Source: an uncultured Lachnospiraceae bacterium (lineage in GTDB: Bacteria; Bacillota; Clostridia; Lachnospirales; Lachnospiraceae). From it: a DNA stretch of 6,503 nt. Position numbers and translations under genes: made by a program. Position 1 is the first letter of the stretch. Each line of letters starts with the position of its first letter. The notes beneath the pieces were generated by a model. It had not been told where the DNA came from. It was given only the letters and a program-made list of their open reading frames with translations, and did not search any database. This document shows, piece by piece, positions 1-5,828 of the stretch. The DNA is taken from positions 1 through 6,503 of the forward strand of contig CAJUTU010000085.1 in the NCBI GenBank assembly GCA_910589385.1, written 5' to 3'.

Positions 1-1
1 A

Positions 2-67
2 GAAAAACAGAAAAAGAGCGGAAATATGGGCTTTAAAGAGTTTCCGAGACCGCTCGCAAGAGGATAA
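2..67 (+). CDS. Possible C-terminal tail of an upstream gene (partial)
   Basis: A reading frame is open from the left edge of the window and ends at a TAA (65-67). Its last residues read MGFKEFPRPLARG. The stop overlaps the AAGGAGG ribosome binding site (66-72) of the MATE gene, which is the usual arrangement for translationally coupled neighbours. The tail is too short and too basic to assign a family. A second frame is also open across this stretch, running into the MATE gene and stopping near 95, so the coding call rests mainly on the stop/ribosome-binding-site overlap. If real, the MATE gene is the distal member of an operon whose first part lies outside the window. Confidence 0.3.
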   Translation, partial: EKQKKSGNMGFKEFPRPLARG

Positions 68-72
68 GGAGG
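66..72 (+). promoter_or_regulatory. Ribosome binding site of the MATE gene
   Basis: AAGGAGG lies six bases before the ATG at 79. It is a full match to the core anti-Shine-Dalgarno sequence and fixes that start. Confidence 0.85.
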
Positions 73-78
73 AAGCTT

Positions 79-1419
79 ATGGATCATCAAAATAATCAAA
101 ATGCTTACAGCAAGCCGGTTACGTTGGCAAATATCATGAAATTTGCAGTCCCGACCATCGCCATGTCAGTATTTATGGCGTTTTATACGATGGTGGACGG
201 TCTGTTTGTATCGAACCTGATCGGCACGGGCGCGCTGTCGGCGATCAACCTGACGGCTCCGGTCATCCAGCTTGTGACGGCGGTCTCCACTATGCTGGCA
301 ACCGGCGGCAGCGCTGTTGTAATGAAAAAGATGGGAGAGCAGAAGACAAAAGAGGCCAGGGAGGATTTCACATTCCTGATTTTGGTGAATGTGCTGGTCG
401 GAGCGGCGATGTGTATGCTTGGGTATGTCCTGATGGAATCCGTTTTCAGCAAAATGGGACTTTCGGCAGAGGTTATGGATTACTGTACGTCCTATCTTGG
501 CCGTTATCTTTTATTTACAGTTCCCATTCTGCTGATGAATAATTTTACCCTCTATATGATCGCGGCTGAAAAGGCTGCGCTTTCCCTCATCTGTTCTGTG
601 GCGGGCGGGGTATTGAACATGGTTCTTGATTATGTGTTTATCGCCCTTTTTGATATGGGGATCGGCGGCGCGGCAGTGGCGACGGGGATGGGGTATTCGG
701 TAACGGCTGTGGTTGGGCTGTTCGTATTTGCACGGAAGAAGGACCTGCTCCATTTTACAAAGCCTGCCTTCCGGTTACGGATGCTTGCAAATGCAGCCGC
801 CAATGGATGCTCGGAGATGGCCACTGCCCTTGTTACCGGGATCATCACGATGATGTTCAACTGGACGATGCTGCATTACATTGGGGAGGACGGTGTTGCG
901 GCTGTGACGATCATCATGTATGTGCTGACATTTGCAAGCTCCCTGTATTCTGGCTATTCCTATGGTGTTGCGCCTATGGCCAGTTACTATTACGGAGAGA
1001 GCAATCATGAGAAATTAAGAAAGCTTGTTTCATACAGCCTGAGAATCATCACAGTTATTTCTATCGTGACATCGGCGGTATCCTTTGTGGCAGCAAATCC
1101 GCTGGTATCCATATTTACCAGCCCGGATCATCCGGTGTACGGACTTGCGGTGACCGGGAACCGGATCTGTGTCCTGGCGCTTGTTTTTATCGGCTTTAAT
1201 ATTTTTGCCAGCGGATTGTTCACAGCTTTGTCTAACGGACTGGTTTCCGCAATCCTTGCATTTTCACGCTCTTTTGTATTCATGATGATCGCTATGCTTG
1301 TATTGCCTGCGCTGTTGGGGGTAAACGGCGTCTGGCTGGCTACGCCGGCAGCGGAGCTGATGGCATTTGCCCTGTCAGCGTTTATGTTCTTAAAATACCG
1401 GAAGCGGTATCAATATTGA
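79..1419 (+). CDS. MATE family efflux transporter (MepA-like)
   Basis: This is a 446-residue polytopic inner-membrane protein, the normal length for a MATE multidrug/toxic-compound extruder. Such proteins export cationic drugs or metabolites in exchange for Na+ or H+. The sequence reads as about twelve hydrophobic segments in two similar halves. The N-terminal half has the family pattern of helix 1 (MVDGLFVSNLIGTGALSAIN, about residues 38-57). A long stretch typical of MATE helices 5-6 follows at 176-212, containing GGVLNMVLDYVFI and then a glycine-rich GIGGAAVATGMGY. The charged C-terminus (KYRKRYQY) follows the last helix. The bacterial MepA/NorM-type branch fits better than the DinF branch, by general appearance only. 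The ATG is set by AAGGAGG six bases upstream. It may be co-transcribed with an upstream gene. The substrate cannot be read from the sequence; multidrug efflux is a family inference. Confidence 0.93.
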   Translation: MDHQNNQNAYSKPVTLANIMKFAVPTIAMSVFMAFYTMVDGLFVSNLIGTGALSAINLTAPVIQLVTAVSTMLATGGSAVVMKKMGEQKTKEAREDFTFLILVNVLVGAAMCMLGYVLMESVFSKMGLSAEVMDYCTSYLGRYLLFTVPILLMNNFTLYMIAAEKAALSLICSVAGGVLNMVLDYVFIALFDMGIGGAAVATGMGYSVTAVVGLFVFARKKDLLHFTKPAFRLRMLANAAANGCSEMATALVTGIITMMFNWTMLHYIGEDGVAAVTIIMYVLTFASSLYSGYSYGVAPMASYYYGESNHEKLRKLVSYSLRIITVISIVTSAVSFVAANPLVSIFTSPDHPVYGLAVTGNRICVLALVFIGFNIFASGLFTALSNGLVSAILAFSRSFVFMMIAMLVLPALLGVNGVWLATPAAELMAFALSAFMFLKYRKRYQY

Positions 1420-1454
1420 GAGTCAATAAAGGGGTCGGTGATTCCAGGATTTTC

Positions 1455-1483
1455 TTGACAACTGCTCTGTAATGTATTATGCT
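1455..1483 (+). promoter_or_regulatory. Probable sigma-A promoter of the GntR-ABC operon
   Basis: A perfect -35 box TTGACA (1455-1460) is followed after 17 bases by TATGCT (1478-1483), which matches four of six -10 positions. A perfect TATAAT also occurs at 1495-1500 but has no good -35 at the right distance, so the first pair is preferred. The -10 region lies inside the inverted repeats described separately, a geometry expected for repression. Confidence 0.65.
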
Positions 1484-1504
1484 GTATTTGTAAATATAAT
1501 ACAG
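1473..1504. promoter_or_regulatory. Overlapping dyads, probable operator for the GntR/YtrA-type regulator
   Basis: Three related half-sites lie here. TGTATTAT (1473-1480) pairs perfectly with ATAATACA (1496-1503), giving an 8-base inverted repeat with a 15-base spacer. CTGTATT (1482-1488) pairs perfectly with AATACAG (1498-1504), giving a 7-base inverted repeat with a 9-base spacer. The two dyads share their right arm and cover the -10 region. Half-sites of the TGTAT/ATACA kind are in keeping with GntR-family operators, and the regulator gene starts 26 bases further on. Binding by this regulator is inferred. Confidence 0.6.
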
Positions 1505-1515
1505 TAAAGAACGGG

Positions 1516-1525
1516 AAGGCGGTGA
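1516..1525 (+). promoter_or_regulatory. Strong ribosome binding site preceding a TTG start
   Basis: AAGGCGGTGA matches the ideal AAGGAGGTGA at nine of ten positions and ends four bases before the TTG at 1530. No ATG or GTG is in frame upstream before a stop, and the next in-frame Met is about residue 26, inside the DNA-binding domain. This site therefore decides the start. Confidence 0.75.
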
Positions 1526-1529
1526 AGGT

Positions 1530-1904
1530 TTGGAGATTGTTGTAAGTAATAAGGCAAGCCGTCCTCTGTATGAGCAGATTGTGTCGCAGATCAAGTCACA
1601 GATTATGAGCGGAGAGCTGGAAGCCGGAGAGGCGCTTCCCTCGATCCGCTGCCTTGCAAGATCGCTGCAGATTAGTGTCCTGACGGTGCAGAAGGCGTAT
1701 GACATCCTGCAGGAGGATGGTTTTATTGAGACCACAGCCGGGAAGGGCTGTTATGTATCTGTCAGGAATCAGGATTTCTATTTAGAAGAGCAGCAGAAAA
1801 AGATAGAAGGGTGTTTTGGTGACGCGATAGAAATCGCCCGCATGAGCGGAATATCACTGGATCAATTAATCAGTTTATTAACGTTATTATATGAGGAGGA
1901 TTAG
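1530..1904 (+). CDS. GntR family transcriptional regulator, YtrA subfamily
   Basis: This is a 124-residue DNA-binding protein. Residues about 11-77 form a GntR winged helix-turn-helix. RPLYEQIVSQIKSQI is the first helix, LPSIRCLARSLQISVLTVQ (36-54) the helix-turn-helix, and DGFIETTAGKGCYV (63-76) the wing. The remaining ~45 residues are only two short helices, too small for the ligand-binding domains of FadR, HutC or MocR types. That short tail is the mark of the YtrA subfamily, whose members usually sit first in ABC-transporter operons and repress them. Translation starts at TTG behind a near-ideal ribosome binding site. The TAG stop is two bases before the ATG of the ABC ATPase, so the genes form one operon. 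Autorepression through the dyads at 1473-1504 is likely. The inducer is unknown; envelope-active antibiotics are the family precedent. Confidence 0.93.
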   Translation: MEIVVSNKASRPLYEQIVSQIKSQIMSGELEAGEALPSIRCLARSLQISVLTVQKAYDILQEDGFIETTAGKGCYVSVRNQDFYLEEQQKKIEGCFGDAIEIARMSGISLDQLISLLTLLYEED

Positions 1905-1906
1905 CG

Positions 1907-2758
1907 ATGACAAATGCTTTCGCGGTATCAGGACTTACCAAATCTTATCAGGATTTTGTTTTGGATCATGTTTCATTCACTGTTCCTGGCGGTTCTATCG
2001 TCGGGCTGATCGGGGAAAACGGGGCCGGAAAAAGTACGACGATCAATGCCGCTTTAGGGCTGGTGGGGAAAGAAGACGGTATGGTTTCCATTTTAGGGAG
2101 AGAAGAGCTGGATGGGGATGTCAAGGAGCAGATTGGCGTTGTGTTTGATGGCAGCAATTATCCGGAAATCCTTTCTCCGCGGAAACTGAACCGAGTCATG
2201 AAAAACATTTACAGGACATGGGACGAACGGACGTATTTCGGACTGCTGAAACAGTTTTCCCTTCCGTACGATAAGCCGATCAAGCAGTTTTCAAAAGGAA
2301 TGAAGATGAAGCTGGCGATTTCTGCCGCATTTTCCCATCATTCCAGACTGTTGATTCTGGACGAGGCAACCAGCGGCTTAGATCCGGTTGTCCGGGATGA
2401 TATTCTGGATATGCTGATGGATTTCGTGCAGGACGAGGAACATTCCATCCTGGTGTCTTCCCACATCACCAGCGATCTGGAGAAGATTGCCGATTATATC
2501 GTATTTATCCATGAAGGGAAGGTTGTTTTTGAGAAGCCCAAAGACGAGCTGACCGAGCGGTATGGCATCATCAAGTGCGGCGCGGCGCAGTTTGACGCGC
2601 TGGATAAATCCGATATCATCTCGTACCGTAAAATGGACTATGAATGGCAGATCTTGGTTTCAGACCGGGCGAGGATGCAGAAAAAATATCCGAAAGCCCT
2701 GGTCGTCCCGGCAACCATTGATGAAATTATGCTGCTTTATGTAAAGGGGGAGAAGTGA
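1907..2758 (+). CDS. ABC transporter ATP-binding protein
   Basis: This 283-residue cytoplasmic ATPase should energise the membrane protein encoded just downstream. All core nucleotide-binding motifs are visible. They are Walker A GENGAGKS (36-43), a degenerate signature FSKGM (128-132) in place of LSGGQ, Walker B LLILDE (148-153), D-loop SGLDP (156-160) and switch histidine H186 in SSH. The usual Q-loop glutamine is not evident: the segment reads GVVFDGSNYPEIL, with Asp at that point. This is a feature I associate with YtrB/BcrA-like exporters rather than a defect. Residues after about 215 form a C-terminal extension outside the ATPase core. An AGGAGG at 1894-1899, overlapping the end of the GntR gene, fixes the ATG. 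The stop overlaps the permease start by one base, indicating translational coupling. The substrate cannot be deduced; drug/peptide export or envelope-stress sensing is a family inference. Confidence 0.93.
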   Translation: MTNAFAVSGLTKSYQDFVLDHVSFTVPGGSIVGLIGENGAGKSTTINAALGLVGKEDGMVSILGREELDGDVKEQIGVVFDGSNYPEILSPRKLNRVMKNIYRTWDERTYFGLLKQFSLPYDKPIKQFSKGMKMKLAISAAFSHHSRLLILDEATSGLDPVVRDDILDMLMDFVQDEEHSILVSSHITSDLEKIADYIVFIHEGKVVFEKPKDELTERYGIIKCGAAQFDALDKSDIISYRKMDYEWQILVSDRARMQKKYPKALVVPATIDEIMLLYVKGEK

Positions 2759-3387
2759 TGAAAGGTGTTTTAGTGAAGGATCTTTATATTGCAAAGAGCA
2801 ATATCCTTGTAACCATTGTCAGCCTGGTTGTTTTGGGCTTTGGACTGTCATTTCTGCTGGAAACCAGCGCGCTTCTGGTTCTGGCGCCGGTGGCTTCCAC
2901 AACAGCAGCCTTTATCAGTATTACCAGCGATGCAGCCTCCAAATGGAATAAAAATGTCATCACCATGCCGGTATCGAGAGGGCAGATTATTGGCGAGAAG
3001 TTTTTGTTTTATATCCTGCTTGCCGCACTGGGATTGATTACGGCGCTGATTCTCTGTGTCGTGCTTGCCTGTTTTGGCATGGATGTAACTCTTTATTCCC
3101 TATGCCTGTATGGCTCTATCGGGATAAGCGCATGCCTGCTTGCGGGCGGTATCAGTCTGCCGTGCGCGTATTTATTTGACCCGGAAAAATCGCAGATTGT
3201 CTTCATGATGTCTTTCATGGCATCTACAGGGATCATTGCGGGGCTTGTTCTTCTCATAAACCTTGTTTTTCCGGTGAAAGAGAATATCCTACTGGCGTTT
3301 AGTATTGTGCTTGGCATTTCGGTGATCTGGTTTTTTATCTCATACAGGATTGCGGTAAAGATATATCAGAAACGGGATATTGCCTGA
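2758..3387 (+). CDS. ABC-2 type transporter permease (ABC2_membrane_5-like)
   Basis: This is a 209-residue integral membrane protein with about six hydrophobic segments, near residues 16-34, 36-55, 82-105, 110-134, 145-169 and 176-196. A short amphipathic N-terminus (KGVLVKDLYIAKSN) and a cytosolic loop SDAASKWNKNVITMPVSRGQ (58-77) precede helix 3. That loop, with its 'PVSR' segment, resembles the ABC2_membrane_5 permeases paired with YtrB/BcrA-like ATPases. I chose ATG 2758 over the in-frame GTG at 2755: the ATG forms a TGATG junction with the upstream stop and is better spaced from GGGGGAG (2746-2752). The GTG would add one Met. As only one permease is present, the active transporter is probably a dimer of this subunit with two ATPases. 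No accessory lipoprotein or second permease follows. Confidence 0.88.
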   Translation: MKGVLVKDLYIAKSNILVTIVSLVVLGFGLSFLLETSALLVLAPVASTTAAFISITSDAASKWNKNVITMPVSRGQIIGEKFLFYILLAALGLITALILCVVLACFGMDVTLYSLCLYGSIGISACLLAGGISLPCAYLFDPEKSQIVFMMSFMASTGIIAGLVLLINLVFPVKENILLAFSIVLGISVIWFFISYRIAVKIYQKRDIA

Positions 3388-3413
3388 TGGATATTTGATT
3401 TTGGATCATAAAT

Positions 3414-3492
3414 GTGATATATTTGTCTCTTTCCTGTTGACACAAAGAAAATAAAGTGATATATTTGTCTTGCAAAGAGATAAATACATCAC
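3414..3492. repeat. Two 15-base direct repeats 42 bases apart plus an inverted copy; probable operator array
   Basis: GTGATATATTTGTCT occurs identically at 3414-3428 and 3456-3470. A third, inverted copy, GATAAATACATCAC (3479-3492), matches the reverse complement of the first 14 bases at 12 of 14 positions. Copies two and three thus form a dyad with a 9-base spacer. The first two copies are 42 bases apart, about four helical turns, so bound proteins would lie on the same face of the helix. The second copy contains the -10 box. The small Cro/C1-type regulator encoded at 4183 is the natural candidate ligand (inference). Confidence 0.75.
3437..3465 (+). promoter_or_regulatory. Sigma-A-type promoter of the membrane protein/XRE operon
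   Basis: A perfect TTGACA (3437-3442) is followed after exactly 17 bases by TATATT (3460-3465), a five-of-six -10 match. Transcription should start near 3472, giving a leader of roughly 40 bases. The -10 lies inside the second copy of the 15-base repeat and the -35 lies between the two copies, so occupancy of the repeats would be expected to block the polymerase. Confidence 0.75.
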
Positions 3493-3510
3493 AATAATAG
3501 GAGGAGTACT

Positions 3511-4179
3511 ATGAAAACGAACAAGATGAAGATTTGGATTGGCTGTGGGATTTTTTGTGTCTTGAGTTTGTTTCTATCGACATGGTATGCGGTTGCATTC
3601 AATGATTCCCACCTGGTAGCCCCCATGAATTTTAAAGATTATGTATTTCGCGCAAAAGATTTGCCGATGATTATATCGATTTCTCTCACTGGCATTTATG
3701 TAATCTCTCTGTTTGTCATGCTTTTTGTCTATGCAGGTGAAAAACAGAGACAGGCGGAAGAAACAGGCGTCACCCGTAAGGTCAATCCAAAGTGGGGCTG
3801 GTTGGGAGTACTGGGCTTTTTGGGTTTCGCCGGTTTCTTTACATACTCTGCGGATGGCTCTGTCTTTCCATTTGCATTTTTCCTTTTCTTTGGCTTCTTT
3901 GGTTTTTACTATGAGGGAAGGATGTCAGGAACATTTATGGATGAGCGCTTCCGTGAAAATATGGTCCGCGCCAGGCTGAAAGCATATAGAATTTCGTTTT
4001 CTATCATGCATATTGCACTGATCATTCTTTGTCAGGGAAAACTTTTTGGAAATCTTGAGTATACCTTGATTGCGACAATTATCACCCTTTCCCTTGCGTT
4101 AGCTCTGGGGATTTTCCTCTCTGAATATTTGCTGTACCGGTATGACCATGACGACCTGGCAGATGGAAGTGAGGAATAA
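3511..4179 (+). CDS. Six-helix membrane protein, probable DUF3796 family
   Basis: This is a 222-residue membrane protein of unknown function. Hydrophobic segments lie near residues 7-29, 51-75, 96-111, 118-134, 160-174 and 183-207, with charged stretches at 76-95 and 135-158. The middle is striking: NPKWGWLGVLGFLGFAGFF followed by a Phe-rich FAFFLFFGFFGFYYEGRMSG. Next comes DERFRENMVRARLKAYRISF. This Gly-Phe-rich pattern, ahead of a DER-containing loop, is what I recall of DUF3796 proteins of Firmicutes. They are commonly encoded next to a ~66-residue XRE regulator, as here. The family name is from memory and moderately secure. No catalytic or transport motif is visible. AGGAGG (3499-3504) sits six bases before the ATG. 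The gene ends three bases before the regulator gene, so the two form one operon controlled by the promoter/repeat array just upstream. Confidence 0.8.
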   Translation: MKTNKMKIWIGCGIFCVLSLFLSTWYAVAFNDSHLVAPMNFKDYVFRAKDLPMIISISLTGIYVISLFVMLFVYAGEKQRQAEETGVTRKVNPKWGWLGVLGFLGFAGFFTYSADGSVFPFAFFLFFGFFGFYYEGRMSGTFMDERFRENMVRARLKAYRISFSIMHIALIILCQGKLFGNLEYTLIATIITLSLALALGIFLSEYLLYRYDHDDLADGSEE

Positions 4180-4182
4180 GGT

Positions 4183-4383
4183 ATGGCAGAATTTGAATGC
4201 AGATTAAAAAAATACCGGCAAATGAAAGATCTTACGCAAGGGCAGCTGGCGGAAAAAGTAGGCGTACGCCGGGAAACCATCATGCGTTTGGAAAAGGCGC
4301 AGTATAATCCGTCCTTGAAGCTGGCGGTTGATATTTCCAGGGTTGTAGAAGCTTCAATTGAAGAAATTTTTATTTTTGAATAA
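4183..4383 (+). CDS. Small XRE (Cro/C1-type) helix-turn-helix regulator
   Basis: This 66-residue protein is essentially one HTH_3 domain and nothing else. LTQGQLAEKVGV (17-28) forms helix 2 and the turn. RRETIMRLEKAQYNPSLKLA (29-48) gives the recognition helix and the conserved 'NPS' turn before helix 4. The C-terminus EIFIFE closes the fold. The length and the LTQ..LAEKVGV..ETI..LE..  pattern match the compact YozG/YgzD-like regulators common in Firmicutes. No dimerisation or sensor domain is present, so any signal probably comes through the membrane protein encoded three bases upstream. GAGG at 4171-4174, within the preceding gene's end, is the likely ribosome binding site. It is likely to bind the 15-base repeats at 3414-3492 and regulate its own operon (inference). 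Confidence 0.93.
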   Translation: MAEFECRLKKYRQMKDLTQGQLAEKVGVRRETIMRLEKAQYNPSLKLAVDISRVVEASIEEIFIFE

Positions 4384-4523
4384 AAATCTTTCCGCTTTGC
4401 CTCTCTTTTAAATAGAAATATAGAATATTTAATAAATCGGATAGAAATAATCTGAAATTGTAATAAAAACTATTGTATTTCTTTTAAAATATGGATATAC
4501 TGATCATGTAGGAGTGTGAAAAA
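4384..4523. other. AT-rich intergenic region before the RloA/RloB pair
   Basis: This is the longest gene-free stretch of the window. ATAGAAATA occurs at 4412-4420 and 4441-4449, and AGAAATA (4443-4449) has a perfect inverted partner TATTTCT at 4476-4482. ATTGTA is repeated at 4457 and 4472. In DNA this rich in A and T such short matches may be chance. I see no GC stem followed by a T-run, so there is no convincing terminator for the XRE gene, and no structured RNA that I can recognise. Confidence 0.4.
4473..4501 (+). promoter_or_regulatory. Weak promoter candidate for the RloA/RloB pair
   Basis: TATACT (4496-4501) matches five of six -10 positions. It lies 17 bases after TTGTAT (4473-4478), which shares only the TTG of a consensus -35. 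Transcription would start near 4508, just before the AGGAG ribosome binding site at 4510-4514, giving a very short leader. The weak -35 suggests low basal expression or help from an activator. Read-through from the preceding operon is also possible, as no terminator is evident. Confidence 0.35.
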
Positions 4524-5828
4524 ATGTTAGTGAGATTTCAATTTGAAAATTATCGTTCCTTTCGTGATGAAAGTATTTTGTCCATGGAAGCAAAAGGAAA
4601 TGCAGAATATAAGAGCTGCCTTTTACCATATAAGAAAAAAGGGTTACTTCCGGCAGCAGCACTTTTTGGGAAAAATGGCGGCGGAAAAAGTAATGTGATT
4701 CGTGCATTTTGGTTTGGAGTACAGTTTATCCGGAATGCTCAGAAGACACAGCACGAAAAAGCAGAAGTGCCGGTCTGCGCATTTGCATTAAATGATTATT
4801 CCAAGCAGGAGCCAACGGGATTTGAATATGAATATATTCAGGATGGGGTAAAATACATCTATGGATTCTCTGCGACTAAAAAAGAAATCAAAAAGGAATA
4901 TTTGTATGCGGCGCCGAAAGGACAGAAATCGGAAGTCTTTTCGAGAGAAGGACAGGTGTTTTCTTTTCCGGTAAATGGAGAGAAGAAAATGAAAGAAATG
5001 ATTGCGGAGGCAGTTGCGCCAAACCAGTTATTTTTTTCCATTGCCTGTGTTATGAATTATCGGCCCTGCATTTCAGCTATGAAATGGTTCAGGGAGTACG
5101 TTCATTTTTCAAAGGATTATGCAGATATTCCCCGGCAGTTATTGGAACATGCAGAGGATGTGAATATGTTAAAATCGATTGTGACTTATGCAAAACAGGC
5201 AGATGTTGGTATTGAAGATATGTCGTTTGAGATTAAGAATGAAGAAATATCAGCTTATGATTCCATGCCGGGTAATTTGCCGGAAGGGATGGTTATGGCA
5301 TTGAAACAATTTGCGGCAGCTCTTAGGGATTCTTCGGAATCTGCGGAATTGAATCTGAAGATCGGAGAAGTGAAAACTTCCTCTATGCATCGTGGTATCA
5401 ATAAAGCAGGAGAAGAAGAATTATTCCCGTTGGAACTTTCTGATGAGTCTGACGGAACAAGACGATTGATGTCGCTTGCACCGGGAATCGAGCAGGTTTT
5501 GCAGCAGGGCGGCGTCCTGATGGTAGATGAGATTGACAGGGAACTGCATCCGTTGCTTGCGGAATTTATTATTTCCCAATTTCAAAGTCCGGAAACAAAC
5601 CCAGGACGCGCACAGATTATTTTTACCACGCATGACACAGAATTGCTGAATATGGAAATCCTTCGGAAAGACCAGGTGTATTTTGTTGATAAAAATAAGA
5701 AGAGCGGTGTTTCAGAATTATTTAATCTGACGGAACTTCCGGTTCGGACAAATGATAATATCCGCAAAGCATATCTGGTAGGAAAGTATGGCGCAGTGCC
5801 GGATGTAGATACAGTGGAGGTTGAGTGA
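4524..5828 (+). CDS. AAA15/RloA-type ATPase, AbiLi-like (probable defence ATPase)
   Basis: This 434-residue cytosolic ATPase belongs to the ABC/SMC-like AAA15 group (COG1106), which includes RloA and AbiLi. The N-terminus LVRFQFENYRSFRDE is the typical first strand and loop of this group. Walker A is GKNGGGKS (49-56). A long middle region (about 60-300) carries no motif I recognise. The signature-like LSDESDGTRRL (305-315), Walker B VLMVDE (331-336), the following IDRELHP (337-343) and a switch-like TTHDTELL (368-375) complete the ATPase site. All key residues are present, so it should be active. AGGAG (4510-4514), nine bases before the ATG, fixes the start. The stop shares one base with the start of the RloB gene, so the products are probably made in fixed ratio and act together. 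In related pairs the ATPase is thought to sense infection and control a toxic partner; applied here, that is inference. No hsd restriction gene lies beside it within the window. Confidence 0.9.
   Translation: MLVRFQFENYRSFRDESILSMEAKGNAEYKSCLLPYKKKGLLPAAALFGKNGGGKSNVIRAFWFGVQFIRNAQKTQHEKAEVPVCAFALNDYSKQEPTGFEYEYIQDGVKYIYGFSATKKEIKKEYLYAAPKGQKSEVFSREGQVFSFPVNGEKKMKEMIAEAVAPNQLFFSIACVMNYRPCISAMKWFREYVHFSKDYADIPRQLLEHAEDVNMLKSIVTYAKQADVGIEDMSFEIKNEEISAYDSMPGNLPEGMVMALKQFAAALRDSSESAELNLKIGEVKTSSMHRGINKAGEEELFPLELSDESDGTRRLMSLAPGIEQVLQQGGVLMVDEIDRELHPLLAEFIISQFQSPETNPGRAQIIFTTHDTELLNMEILRKDQVYFVDKNKKSGVSELFNLTELPVRTNDNIRKAYLVGKYGAVPDVDTVEVE
5816..5820 (+). promoter_or_regulatory. Ribosome binding site of the RloB gene inside the ATPase gene
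   Basis: GGAGG lies seven bases before the ATG at 5828 but only four before the in-frame GTG at 5825. The spacing favours the ATG. Confidence 0.65.

Noticed and set aside
16..55. Inverted repeats GAGCGG/CCGCTC and CGGAAA/TTTCCG ahead of the MATE gene, considered as a terminator or attenuator
   Set aside because: The arms are only six bases with long loops, the two pairings exclude each other, and no T-run follows.
1420..1454. Possible terminator after the MATE gene
   Set aside because: No stem longer than a few bases and no T-run could be found.
1382..1735. 117-codon open frame on the minus strand across the GntR promoter and gene start
   Set aside because: It overlaps a well-supported GntR gene and its promoter, and its translation is low in recognisable structure. 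It is best read as a shadow frame.
1891..2148. 85-codon plus-strand frame overlapping the start of the ABC ATPase
   Set aside because: The ATPase frame carries Walker A in the same stretch. The other frame yields an Arg/Gly-rich peptide typical of a shifted reading.
3388..3436. Possible terminator after the ABC permease gene
   Set aside because: Only a four-base ATCA/TGAT pairing can be drawn and there is no GC-rich stem with a T-run. Termination may be factor-dependent or absent.
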